Part shown: positions 47,153 through 57,640 of the stretch, in pieces | How the letters are laid out: each line of letters begins with the position of its first letter | Numbering within the stretch: the stretch's first letter is position 1 | NCBI GenBank assembly: GCA_028753945.1 | Contig: JAPNXP010000004.1 | Coordinates: 1,798,001 to 1,862,000 of the forward strand | Source of the DNA: Hexactinellida sp. DTS-2022 | Taxonomy: Eukaryota; Porifera; Hexactinellida | Direction of reading: 5' to 3' | DNA: 64,000 bases | Made by a program: the position numbers and the translations under genes | Notes under the pieces: generated by a model | Told to the model about the DNA's origin: nothing | Database searches by the model: none | The model's input: only the letters and a program-made list of their open reading frames with translations

Positions 47153-50100
47153 ATGGCAACCATGCAATTTGATTTAGCAAAATTTGAGTCGAATTTATTA
47201 CATTGTGATAATATTCTAATTATCTGCTCTTCTGTTTCCTCTGAATTAGAATTATATGATAAATTCAAAAATAAATACTCAAATATTTCCCTAGATTGTT
47301 ACAATAACTTAGGACAGCCATTATTTACTCATTTATTAACTGTGAATCAATATTATGGCTCGATGGCTATAATTTTTATGGGTTTAAAGGGCCAAAAGTT
47401 ATTCCTGGGTTCTTACAGTTTTTTGAACTTAGTCAATTTGAAGCATGTAAAGGATTTGAAGCATGTAAAGGAATTGAAGATTCGTTCAAGTTTACTGATA
47501 ATCTCATTGAACAATGTCCGTTAATAATACTCGTATGGTTAGCATCCGCACCAGAGCTATTTAGTGACTTAAATAATATATCAGTAAATAACTAATTGAA
47601 CAAAAATTATGTACTATTAACTAGTAAAGTGCTAACAGATTTTGTTGTTTGGGTAGAGAAGTTAAACATTGATTTTGAAGAAATGGTATAGAGGTTTTGG
47701 AATCAATTTACACAGTTTATATTAGTAGACTAGAAAATAAGGCACAAAATTTAGCTTTAGAGGCAGCAGATGAAGTCGGTGAAATTGAAAATAGTGATAG
47801 TGGTCATATAGAATGTCAAATTTCTAGAGCAAACGAAAACAGCACTTATGATGCAATTTATTATCAAACATTTGGCGAGTTTTATCTAGATAAGGCTGAT
47901 TGGAATGCTATAAGTTATTTAGATAAGGATGATATAGATCATATGAAAACAGGTTGGACTAATGCAATAGCTGATAAATTCTCTAAAATAAATTTGATTT
48001 GCGTACTGAAGTTGAAATATAGTCGGCACAGTAAAAATTTTGGTTTAAGAAAAAGGATAGTAGGAAATTGAACTCTCCTTTTTTTCATGCTTGGGCTTTG
48101 CGTAAGTTTTCTAACTGCTGCTCAGTTACATTTTCAATTAATAATGATATTGCCTCATTTGCTGATGATCTAATAGCTGTGGACTATAAATGTAACGGTG
48201 AATTTTCATCTGAACACAAAGATGATAAGACCATCCATGCACGTCACATTACTTCGAAAAAAAGGGAAAACATGGGTGCAGAATTGATTCAAAACGCAGC
48301 AAGTAACATATTTCATCAGCAGTTTAGATATGAGAACAATGTAGAGGCATTTAATAGAGGGAATTTCACCCATTTAATATCACAGCAAACTTTAAGACGA
48401 ATTAAGTCAGACGTTAAATCTAGAGAGAGATTTTCCAATGATGATTCTGTGGATATTTGGGAAACTCAACAGTATTTCTGTTCGGTATTACCAGATAATC
48501 TGAAACATGGTTATGTCCAATATATTGCACAATATCCATTTATAATCCATTTATATACAATAAAGCAGATTGAAATATTATAATTATTCAAAAATCACAA
48601 CACCGTTATTAATATAGATGCAACTGGTTCCATTATTAAAAGGCCACCAATGTGTAAAAAGTCGATCTATTAATATGCTCTTACACTACAACACCCTTAT
48701 AACTGTACTAGTCCTCTACCTGTAGCAGAAATGATCAGTAGTGATCATGGAACTGCAGAGATCCCCCATTTTTTAAATAAATGGGTATTAACTTGTAAGG
48801 CAATTCTAAATATGGGTTTAAATATCGACATAATTGAAATGGACTATAATTGTCCATAATGCACAGCACATGTTTAGCATTTAATAAACTGAGTATAGCA
48901 CTATATTTGTGTAAATGTTGGGATATTGTAAGCGACAAAACTAGCACCAAATTAACCATTCCAACTGTTATGCATCTTTGTTCGGCACATATTATGCTTC
49001 AAATAAGCTACAAATTGGATAAGAAGTATAAAATAGACAAAAAGGTAAAATGCTTAGTGTTACATGCATTTGGTGCTATGGTAAAAAGTAGCAATATGGA
49101 AGAAATAAATCTTGTTTTTGAATCTTTGTGAATTGTTCTGAACACTAAATTAATGTTGCCTCAGGTTACTAAGAGCTTATTAGACTTAGAAGAATTAGTT
49201 AAGGGAGATCTCAAAATCTATAATACAGAATGCTATTTTATTGATGATTACCCTGAAAATATTGAAAGAGATACTTATAGAAAAACGTCTCCTTTTGGTA
49301 AATACTTTGAAGAATTGTACCTAAAAGTCACCTTCAAATTCTAGGACATAAAGTACTTGCAAATGATAAAAATGTATGCTATTATCCCAAATAATTGAAT
49401 ATTTGTTAACTTATTATACTATACCATTGCTTCCTCTTTGGAGTGGGATTATACTAAGCAAAGTAAAAGTCAATGCTGTTTCAACTGATAGCAATGCACA
49501 AATTGAGAATTGGTTTAAAATAGTAAACACTCCATATTTAAATATCAAGTTAATATCAGAGTTGGTGATTTTGTACGTCACATTTGGACATATAGAAGAT
49601 AGATTGGCTTCCTATAAATTCGCATTTCAACCAATGGCTCATAGAGTATTTAAGGCTAAGAAAAAAGTTAGTGAGGTTAGTAACGAGGAAGAATCTATAG
49701 AAATTTGGCGAAGGAGAAAAATACGAAAAATAGTTACATTAATCCGAACAAAAGTAAAGTAGCTAAAGTATTTGAGAAATTACAGGATTCAAATTTTGAG
49801 ATCTCCAGAATAAGGAATCCTTTAATTCCTAGACCAAAGAGAGTTAAGTTGGAAGAACCACTACCGATAAAAGCAAAGGAGATTGAGATTATAAGTGATT
49901 TGGATATAATTGCGCTTGGTACACTTGACATTATCTTACCACCTTTTAATCATCTCTCACTCTTAGGTCAGATTAATATTTGTAATATGTTAGAATTGCC
50001 TGTTGTAAATCCAATATCTTGTAAGATTAATTTGGCAAGTAGCTGTAATAGGAAAGATATTCATTTAAATAAATTAGTTCCATCTTTAACATTCAATATT

Positions 50101-50548
50101 TCAGGTGATGGAAATTGTTTATTCTCAACTCTCTCATATATAATTACAGGAAGAACCAGTTACAACTATTGAATGCGGAAGATAATAACTGCAACATAAT
50201 GGGAAATTAAGCCAAATTTGTTTGAAGTTCATACAGTATAAATTCCCACTTATATATCGCAACTCAAGGGAGTATATAAGTAAATCAAAAATGCATATTG
50301 ACAAAACCTGGGGTGGAGACATTGAATTATTTTCGATGGCTTTATAAATAAACACAGATATATGGGTAAATACTACAGAAATGAAAAATAAATGGATGGT
50401 ATATTCTGGGAAAGGTGCTAGTTTGGAGCAAATAATGGATGCCCCTCCAGCTAATGATGCTGGATCATACTATATAAAACATACAGTGGACCATTATGAA
50501 CCGATATTGGAATTAAATCATCATATTACATCTGATAATTTATTAAAT
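47153..50548 (+). pseudogene. MULE-type DDE transposase with C-terminal OTU domain
   Basis: The protein is readable through several frameshifts and stops. The N-terminal part is unassigned (47153-47690). A Cys/His-rich region near 48000-48130 follows. Then come NINIDATG-type first catalytic Asp (INIDATGSIIKRPP, 48615-48660) with LPVAEMISSDH, a second Asp in DIIEMDYNCP (48825-48860), an MHLCSAHIM C-x-x-H motif (48970) and NAQIENWFKIV with the Glu (49495-49520). This is the MULE DDE arrangement. After a linker, FNISGDGNCLFSTLSYIITG (50090-50150) is the catalytic Cys box of OTU cysteine proteases. KMHIDKTWGGDIELF and TVDHYEPILELN give the rest of that fold, including its His. In-frame stops near 48585, 48675 and 48858 and later shifts show it is dead. 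Confidence 0.82.
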
Positions 50549-50857
50549 TAATAGTATAAAATAAAAATACCACAAAAAATTAAAAAAATAGAAATGTATC
50601 TATAAAAAGTACAAAAAGAAAAAGTTACAAAAATTATATATAAGTTTTATCCATTAGACATGGAATTTATTATATTTGTTATCTACTTATATTATGCACT
50701 AATATACTCTATAAAGCAACTGATTTTTTGGCATGACATCAGATAGGCATCAATTAAATTAGCTATGCATCCTCTCTCAGTATTAAAGATTAAGGAAGTT
50801 TATTTAATTGGAATGTAATACTGATCTAATGCTACCTGAAGGATTTCAGCCGGCTTT

Positions 50858-51350
50858 CATCTTATCAAAAACCCTTTCCATCAATCGCCAATTCTTTTCA
50901 ATCCAGAAAATATTAGTTATCTTACTGTTAAACGCATCCCCATCTTATACGTAGTCCATTACTACAAAAAGAAGGATTATTCTTCAAACTATTCATCTTA
51001 TCAAAAACCCATTTCATAAATCAACAATTCCCTTCAATCTTTAATATAATAGTTCTCTTTCTGTTAAACACTTGCCCAGCTTATATTTTATTTACTATAA
51101 ACAACATCGATTTCTTATAACTGTTCAGCTCATGCAAACCCAATTCATCAATCAACAATTCTCCTTAATCCTTAATAAAATAGTTCTCTTTCTGTTAAAC
51201 ACCTGCAACAGCTTATAGTGCATCTACTACAAAAGATGGATTATTCTTCAAACTATTCATCTCATCAAAAACCCTTTCCATCAATTACCAATTTTTCTCA
51301 ATCATAAATTTACAAGTAATACTTCTCTTCATGTTAAATAACATTCAAAC
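50858..51350 (+). repeat. four tandem units of about 133 bp in the MULE
   Basis: Units start at 50858, 50994, 51126 and 51258 (spacings 136, 132, 132). Each begins CATCTTATCAAAAACCC or a variant and contains ATCAACAATTC, ATAGTTCTCTTTCTGTTAAA and TTATTCTTCAAACTATT. They lie between the gene and the right TIR. Confidence 0.8.
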
Positions 51351-52262
51351 TTCAAACGCAAAAAAGATATCTTCATAACTATTTACATTAATAATATTGT
51401 ATAATGCACCAACTTAAAATCATTAATCTTCAGACTGGAATATTGATGGAAACAAGACATACAGAAGCGTTATCATTAACATCTATAGACAACATTAACA
51501 GATAGCCATCCTATGATTATCTACTCAAACAATGAGACTTGGTAAAGATTGATAAATTTCCCCCCAAACAAGACACTATATCCTCAAATCTACACTAGTC
51601 CTCAGCGCGGGTCGTATGCGGTTGCTGCCCCGAAAAACACAGTGCAATAACCAAATCAACCCGCATCTAGCTCACAATAACCAATCCGCAACCGCAGGTA
51701 TTACGTTGAGTATTATAGTAATTCAAAACCTAGATGGTGCTCAATTAAAATAGTAATATACTTGATTCAGTGACTCCAAATTCCTCTGAAGTAATTCTCT
51801 TGCAACTAATCCACGCTAACCCACACCAACCTGCAAAAAAACTCAGATCCTTTGACCTGCAAGAACCAGCGGGTTCTATGCCTATGACGTAGAGGTCTAA
51901 TCTACGCCAACCAAATTCGCGATATACATCTTCAAACAAGAGAATCATAAACTCTCTCTCTCTCTCTTTCTCTCTCCATTTAGGTCATCAAATACACCTA
52001 TCTTACATACCAAAGTTATATAATATTATATGTTTATTCTGTATGAGGTATGTCTGTGAGGTATTGTGTATTAAAACATCATGTGTCTTTGTATGAATAG
52101 CAGTAAATAATAATTTCGAGTTTTGAATGCAGTATACATGTTGAGCATAAAATACGAGAACTAGCCTGTATAAGTATAAATGATAATCGTGAAGACATAT
52201 CGGAAAGGGAAAACTATAATAAACCATTATTGAATTATCACCAAATGATGAATATAGCTAGC
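51351..52262. other. non-coding interior of the MULE
   Basis: No gene. 51590-51690 and 51780-51900 are less AT-rich and contain paired words such as CCGCAACCGCA, and (CT)n runs at 51952-51977. It may hold subterminal signals of the transposon. Confidence 0.4.
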
Positions 52263-53028
52263 TAAACACTTGTGCTGTTCACTTGATAATAAAAGAAATA
52301 ATATATAATCTGAAGTAAACACATGTTCAACTTTGCCAAGCAATATCTCATAGGAATGTTGAAATCTTTTTGAAATATTTTGGGATAAGAAACGTCCCAT
52401 AGTCACAAAGATGTATGCAAAGTTTTAAATTCAATTTCCAAAAAATTTTGTCAAAAGAAATTTTTTAAAATGCTCACTCATAGTGTAAAAATATAAATAG
52501 AAAAAAATAAAAAATATATTTTAAAAATCCAAAATCATAAACGTGCGAATCTCCTCTTTAATATGTGTAATTTGTATCCAAATCCAATAATGGGAAGGGC
52601 CTCAACTTTCATTTTGATCTGTGCTCAGTTGAATACTGCGCCAACTTCACACTCGTCGGTTATAACCGGAGTTCGTTATAAGCAGAATTCGTTGTAACCG
52701 GAGTTCATTATAACCGGAGTAAATCAAAAGCTTAGAAACTATATAAGATTTAAATGACTTCGTTATAAGCGGAATTTCGTTATATCCATTTCGTTGTAAA
52801 CGAAGTTTTAATAATGTAATAAGATTGGAAGATTTCCGGACAATTGAATGACTTCGTTATAAGAAGGTACTTCGTTATATCTGACTTGGGTATAACGCGA
52901 GTTGACTCCAGATTTTGCAGTCCAAATGCGTTTTCAGGCCAAACGCGTTTAGGCTAGGCCAAATGCGTTTTCATTAAAAAAAATCATCATGGGTGTCTAT
53001 TATTAGATAATTGTATTTCTCTATGTGA

Positions 53029-53403
53029 CTAATTGTCCTTAAGGTAATTACATGCTATAACGAACCATCTAAGACGAATTGGCTTTGTAACAATGCTTTT
53101 TATCGATTTCTTGGACTTTTGCAGCTGGCACTGTGGACATAACCCTACAAACGTTATTACAACTTTCCTGGAAAAGCCGGTGTATTGATTTTTAACTATT
53201 AAGTATAAAAATAGTTTGTCTCTGCCCAAGTGTTTGCCATCATCACTGTGTACCATTTCTAATAGATTAAACATCTCATTCTTAGGTACAACTCTTAATA
53301 AGTTTGGAGGTTCCGACTGATATGTAATGTTTGTTGAGTTGCTGTGTTTAAGCACATACTTCTTTCTTATCCTGTAATACTTTTGACGTGGAGCACCACT
53401 CAC
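53029..53403 (-). pseudogene. integrase H2C2 zinc-binding domain, partial
   Basis: 124 codons. YYRIRKKYVLKHSNST, then VVPKNEMFNLLEMVHSDDGK with HLGRDKLF (His-His pair) and FVGLCPQCQLQKSKKS (Cys-Cys pair). This is the zinc module that precedes the catalytic core in retroviral-type, KRBA2-like and Ginger integrases; all four ligands are kept. The catalytic core is missing: the frame runs straight into the terminal inverted repeat, as expected after an internal deletion. Only about 30% like the modules at 25.1 and 57.4 kb by eye, so it is a distinct family. Confidence 0.7.
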
Positions 53404-53578
53404 TAAAGGACAAGGCCCAGTGTAGATCGTTGTTATACCAGAGATCTCCTCGAATAATATAAGGAGCAGCAGGGGTTATCCTCAAGAAACTTTGAAAACT
53501 TTTGAATTTGTGTCAATATAATGCAAAAACTATTGATACATGAACCATCTCATATTATTTATAGAAGTAAACAATTAC

Positions 53579-53653
53579 ATTATTATAGGAAATTAACGCG
53601 AATTGGAGAAATTCGCGTTAATTTCATGGCGCGTTAATTTCCTATAATAAGGT
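53579..53653. mobile_element. foldback MITE, copy 2
   Basis: TTATTATAGGAAATTAACGCG on the left and CGCGTTAATTTCCTATAATA on the right form a short hairpin. Related to 23236-23341. Confidence 0.7.
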
Positions 53654-54892
53654 ATACATAGTACACGTATTCAAAAATACATCGACAGATTAACTTCAAT
53701 AGCAGCTGGTACAGGATGATTTAAAATTGAAATTTAAGTATGTCATGTTTACTTTCCAGATAAATACTATCAAATATTTAACTAACAACATGATACTTTG
53801 TACAACTACAAAGAGTTTGCTTAGATATATTACAATGGAATTCGCGTATTAGCAATTTACCAATAGCGAAATTATTAAATTTCGTGCGAAATGCGACGAA
53901 ATGATATCATACGATAAATTGTAAGAATAAGAATTGGCATACCGACAAATCTAAACAGACAAATTCGTCTTAGTCTCTTAGATGGTTCATTATAGCATGT
54001 AATTACCTTAATTTTTAATTAATAACTAATCATAACTTATAATATATATCATATGACATAGTTGCCCTGGGGTCCAAGGTATAAATAGAAAAAACCCACT
54101 TTCATTTTCACTTTCAATTGAAATTCAATTCAATTTCACTTTCAATTGGCAACTAAGAGATAACTTATTAAGGACAAGTATTCACATAGAGAAATACAAA
54201 TATCTAATAATAGACACACATGGTCATATAAAAATGAAAACGCATTTTGCCTAGGCTAAACGCATTTGGATTCAATAAATACACCAAACGACCCAAAGTA
54301 TTTGAACAACAGGAGTTTTACTCCATAAACAATATGCCTCTTGTAGCGTATTAACGTTGTTTAACCTACTAAGAAACACTTTCAGGGTTTGATACAGAAG
54401 TTTTTCTGGGGGGAAAAACTTTCCTAGAAACAGACTGTTCCCTTGGATAAAGGAGCAGCATATACATGTATAGGCCAAAATAAGACAATTCCTGGGATGG
54501 GTGCATCTTTACTGGTGGGGAGGGAGGGGGGCAACTTTTGTTGAAGGGAGAATCCCAGTCCCCCCAACCTCTGTATCACACCCTGACTTTAAATATGTTT
54601 CTCTTGTTACAACTTTCATAAATTTGCGATTTTAACTGTCAATAGTCAATGACGCTTGTAATAATCTGACCCTTTTATTCTGCTTTTGGGAGAATTAGGG
54701 GATTTTTGCATCACCTCGCGCATGGAAGCATACTTTGTGTATACTCACTACACAGACTGACAGTCTTCGGAGAGACGGAGAAATCTCTACTAAGAATGAA
54801 TAATTGCGAAATCCCTCGTATTCCTGTTCTCCGGTTGTATTTTACTATATACTTTAAGTCATTTTTATACATTTTACATCATGTGGCATAAG

Positions 54893-55292
54893 CAGGGGTG
54901 GTGAATCTGCTGTTAACAGCCATTTTGGCTGTTTGCTGTTAACAGCTAACTATTTGCTGTTAACAGCGCTGTTAACAGCTAAGAATTCGTCCCCAATTCC
55001 TTAACAAATTTAAGTCGCCTTTAAGCTGTTAACAGCTAATGAGAGCTGTTAACAGCCAATTCAAGCTGTTCAAATTCAATAATTATATCAGTAAAAATTA
55101 AGGAAAAGGGACAAGCAAAGAAAGTTTTACTCAAAAATGTTTAAATTCGAATTGTATATCGTATTTACATAACAGTGAAATTTGAAACTAATGATTATAT
55201 ATTAATATTTCAATTTTTGCATTGGTCAGCATCTAGCTGTTAACAGCTTCGATTTTCAATAGCTGTTAACAGCTTGGCTGTTTCCATCCCTG
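54893..55292. mobile_element. hAT MITE with GCTGTTAACAGC palindromes, TSD GGCATAAG
   Basis: Ends CAGGGGTGGTGAA and TTTCCATCCCTG. A perfect 8-bp duplication GGCATAAG lies at 54885-54892 and 55293-55300. The 12-bp palindrome GCTGTTAACAGC occurs eight times, clustered towards both ends, two of them back to back. Confidence 0.92.
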
Positions 55293-55393
55293 GGCATAAG
55301 TGTCACTGTCACGTACCACTTGCACTTGTGGCACAAAAGGAATTTATTAAGTATAATTAGCTGTTATTATTAGCACACTCAGCACACTCGACT

Positions 55394-55460
55394 AGCCCTT
55401 AACCCGCTGATAACCACTTGTGACCCACATGCCCATATATGGGCATAAAGTGGTTTAGTT
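55394..55460. repeat. palindromic TGCCCATATATGGGCA
   Basis: A 16-bp perfect palindrome lies at 55429-55444, 35 bases after TTAACCCGC. TTAACCC is the start of many piggyBac elements, but no right end was found. Confidence 0.3.
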
Positions 55461-55679
55461 CCATTTCCGTGACCCATCGGTGGTAAACGTCGTGTTCAAC
55501 AAATTGGAAGCTTCTAAGTAGATATGTTAAATACTGAGTAAGTTAATTTAAATTAACTACGCCATTGTTTAAGAGTACAATATATCTTCTTGCTGAATGA
55601 AATACGTATATTCACTTAATCTGTGGTTATTATGGAACGTAAATCTTATATTTCAATTAGAAATTAGAAGACCACTCGA

Positions 55680-55950
55680 TCTCACAAAGTTGAATCAATA
55701 TAATTATGACAAGATGAAACAATAGAATTTGATTTAACACTTTCAATTGAACTGAAGTGCTAGTAAACAAAGGAAATTTGCAACTCAATTGTACAGAAAT
55801 TAAGCCCAATTGTAAAATACACTGCACTGTGAAAAGGTGTAGAATTCAATTCTCTATCGAATGCATTTAGATTGAAATAATATACACCAAGGCACTGAGA
55901 TTAGATCTGGGCCACTATACTATAGTATAGTCGGCAAAGTTTTAAAAAAA
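55680..55950 (+). repeat. second copy of the CTATACTATAGTATAG repeat
   Basis: Matches 35190-35350 (GATGAAACAATAGAATTTGA, CTGAAGTGCTAGTAAACAAA) and 35663-35705 (CTGGGCCACTATACTATAG). Here the two blocks are about 115 bases apart, without the family R insertion. Confidence 0.6.
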
Positions 55951-56155
55951 GCCACGCTTGGTATAATCTTCCTATGACAACTAGTGAGGTGGAGAGAACA
56001 TTTAACATGCTCTCGGTAAAGTCTCAGCCAAAAGTACGATAAAAACTAATTAAATTGGTCCGGCCGTGGTAGGACCAGCCGGAACAAATTAGTTGAAAAT
56101 TGAATGTTATAAAAATTGTTTGTATAAGATATCTACTAAGATCAACTATATATAC

Positions 56156-56396
56156 CTTGTTAGGGCACTGTTCCTTCTCAAAATCATCTGGAATAGCAAT
56201 CTGATCACAATTGATATATTTCATCTTTCCAGGACTACTATATTTTAATTGAGTGCACCTCTTTAAATAATTCTGAGCTGCATTAAAAGGACGCAAAGTG
56301 TTATCCTCTGTAAATTCAGTGTGTTCAAAGATTTGAAATGAGAGGAGAAAGTCTTCATCGTTAAAGTTTATTGAGCCCCAATATAGGAAGTGATTT
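56156..56396 (-). CDS. p190 RhoGAP-like exon (first half of GTPase-like domain)
   Basis: A 241-base exon. The acceptor TTTTTCAG is followed by one base that completes a codon and then 80 codons open to AAG and the donor GTATAT. It encodes NHFLYWGSINF, IFEHTEFTEDNTLRPFN, NYLKRCTQLKYSSPGKMKYI and IPDDFEKEQCPNK. Vertebrate p190 has the same succession (HFLYWGEV ... EQTEF ... YIKRAAATKLASAEKLMYF ... DFEQKQMP), directly before IDGF, which starts the next exon at 36818. Agreement of order, phase and strand over a 19-kb intron makes the gene call firm. The upstream exon with the P-loop should lie to the right on the minus strand but was not recognised up to 64000. Confidence 0.87.
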
Positions 56397-57089
56397 CTGA
56401 AAAATAAGAGAAGAAGTAATCGAGGAAAAGCTACAGAACATAAATAATATACAAATTACTTAGTTAAATTCTATAAATTGAATAAATTGCATTTATGAAG
56501 AGGAAATCAAATCAATTATCGAGCACAAATACCCTACCAAAAGTATTCGACTATTCGTACACCACGATTTAGTCGTTGAAAATAATTACTTGCCAAATAA
56601 TCTGGATTTATAATTGCTATACCTAAAGCAATAATGTAGGACTAAATTTAATCTCATTTTTGCATAAATCCTACCGACTAAGATATGACTAATAGGGAAT
56701 ATCTCGTGTTCGCAAAAGTGAGTATTAAGCTGAGGAAATACATTATATAATTATCATTCAATTAGAGTAAATGTCACTGTGGTGATATAGTATTGCTGCA
56801 GATATTTTGAGACGCTACTAATAGCAAACCATGGATGGATGTGCTATTACAAGTCATAAAGTGATTTTATGAGACGTTATAAAAGCAATTTTTGGTCCAT
56901 TTTACTTTCTATTCAGAATTTAAGAATCTTTTAATTTTGAGAACATAGTATAGATAAGCCATAGCCCATAGATGTACTATTACAATCATCCAGGGGTATT
57001 AAACTATTTAGGAAACTGAATACATGTATAAATTGTCTAATAAAACTTTACATCTCATTCATTTACAATAAAAAATCAATAAATTTTAT

Positions 57090-57640
57090 TCTGATTTTGA
57101 AATGAATCCAAATAAATATGAAGAAATGATCCATTTTATCGAGAAGAAAATATCCTGAAGCAACACAAACTTCACGTCAGACAAAATGGAACTACAAACG
57201 AAGAGTGTCTTCATTTTATAGGAGATTCTAACAGAATTTTAAAGGTAATATTGACTTCCTTTATCCCCTAGAACATTAATAACTATACCATGGTTTGATA
57301 TAATTCTCCTTTTAGCTTTTAGAGAATAAAGTAGAAGGCACAGAAAGAAACTTGGAAGTACCATTGCAGTCAGAGTTGGACAGCATCTATGAAAAGTTCC
57401 ATTATAAAGTCGGTCATCCCGGAATAAATAATACTCTACATTCAGTTCAGCAAAGATACACATGGACAAGCATTTCCCAAGACGTTAGAGAATAAGTGAA
57501 TGAGTTTGCTTTGCGGTATATTTTCATAAAGAGTACGCGTTGCAGTCATGGCAGGACCACTTCTATATTTTGGCTGGGCCACCTTTCAGAGCCTGCGAAG
57601 ATCCTGGATTTAGACTTTGTACCTAACTTTCTTCTCCTTC
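57090..57640 (+). pseudogene. KRBA2-type integrase fragment, copy B
   Basis: MNPNKYEEMIHFIEKKI opens a KYEEMI-type N-terminal segment common in KRBA2-like and Ty3-like integrase genes. A GTAATATTG...CTTTTAG spacer (57245-57316) looks like a 72-base intron, after which LQSELDSIYEKFHYKVGHPG and VQQRYTWTSISQDVRE give the zinc module. The catalytic core is not present. Sequence similarity to 24925-25500 continues past the coding part (CACTTCTATATTTTGGC, GTTGGTTGTCAAAT), so both are copies of one dispersed element. Confidence 0.6.

Larger units (their letters stand above)
46053..52656 (+). mobile_element. 6.6-kb MULE transposon with OTU gene, TSD CGGTTATAA
   Basis: Tips ACGAGTGTGAAGTTGGCGC and GCGCCAACTTCACACTCGT. 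A perfect 9-bp duplication CGGTTATAA lies at 46044-46052 and 52657-52665, the size typical of Mutator-like elements. Terminal inverted repeats are about 395 bp each (46053-46449 and 52263-52656) and remain highly similar. The single long gene (47153-50548, plus strand) is followed by tandem repeats at 50858-51350. Target duplication, long TIRs and DDE protein agree with one another. Confidence 0.9.
45922..52908. mobile_element. pogo MITE split by the MULE insertion
   Basis: Left part 45922-46052 starts CAGTCAACTCCGGGTCCCG after TA. The right part 52657-52908 has CCGGAGTTCGTTATAAGC units and ends GCGAGTTGACTC (a worn GTTGACTG). Taken together they make one element of about 375 bp, same family as 37186-38048. 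The MULE lies between. Confidence 0.8.
52921..54270 (-). mobile_element. inverted-repeat element carrying an integrase zinc domain
   Basis: The left arm (52921-53075) and right arm (53975-54270) are inverted copies. They share TCCAAATGCGTTT at the tips, AAATGCGTTTTCATT, GTCTATTATTAGATA, TTTCTCTATGTGA, GTAATTACATGCTATA and AACCATCTAAGA. The left arm has a 17-base internal duplication near the tip; the right arm has about 150 bases inserted. The interior has the integrase-type frame at 53029-53403 and a small MITE (53579-53653). No target duplication was found. Integrase plus TIRs is the layout of Ginger-type DNA transposons. Confidence 0.65.
36819..56155 (-). other. 19.3-kb intron of the p190 RhoGAP-like gene
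   Basis: Runs from the donor at 56155-56154 (AAG then GTATAT) to the acceptor at 36820-36819. Both flanking exons meet in phase 0. It is filled with nested transposons listed separately. Confidence 0.8.

Noticed and set aside
56530..56790. Second complete Tc1 element
   Set aside because: Only a left-like end (CTACCAAAAGTATTCG) was found; no matching right end.
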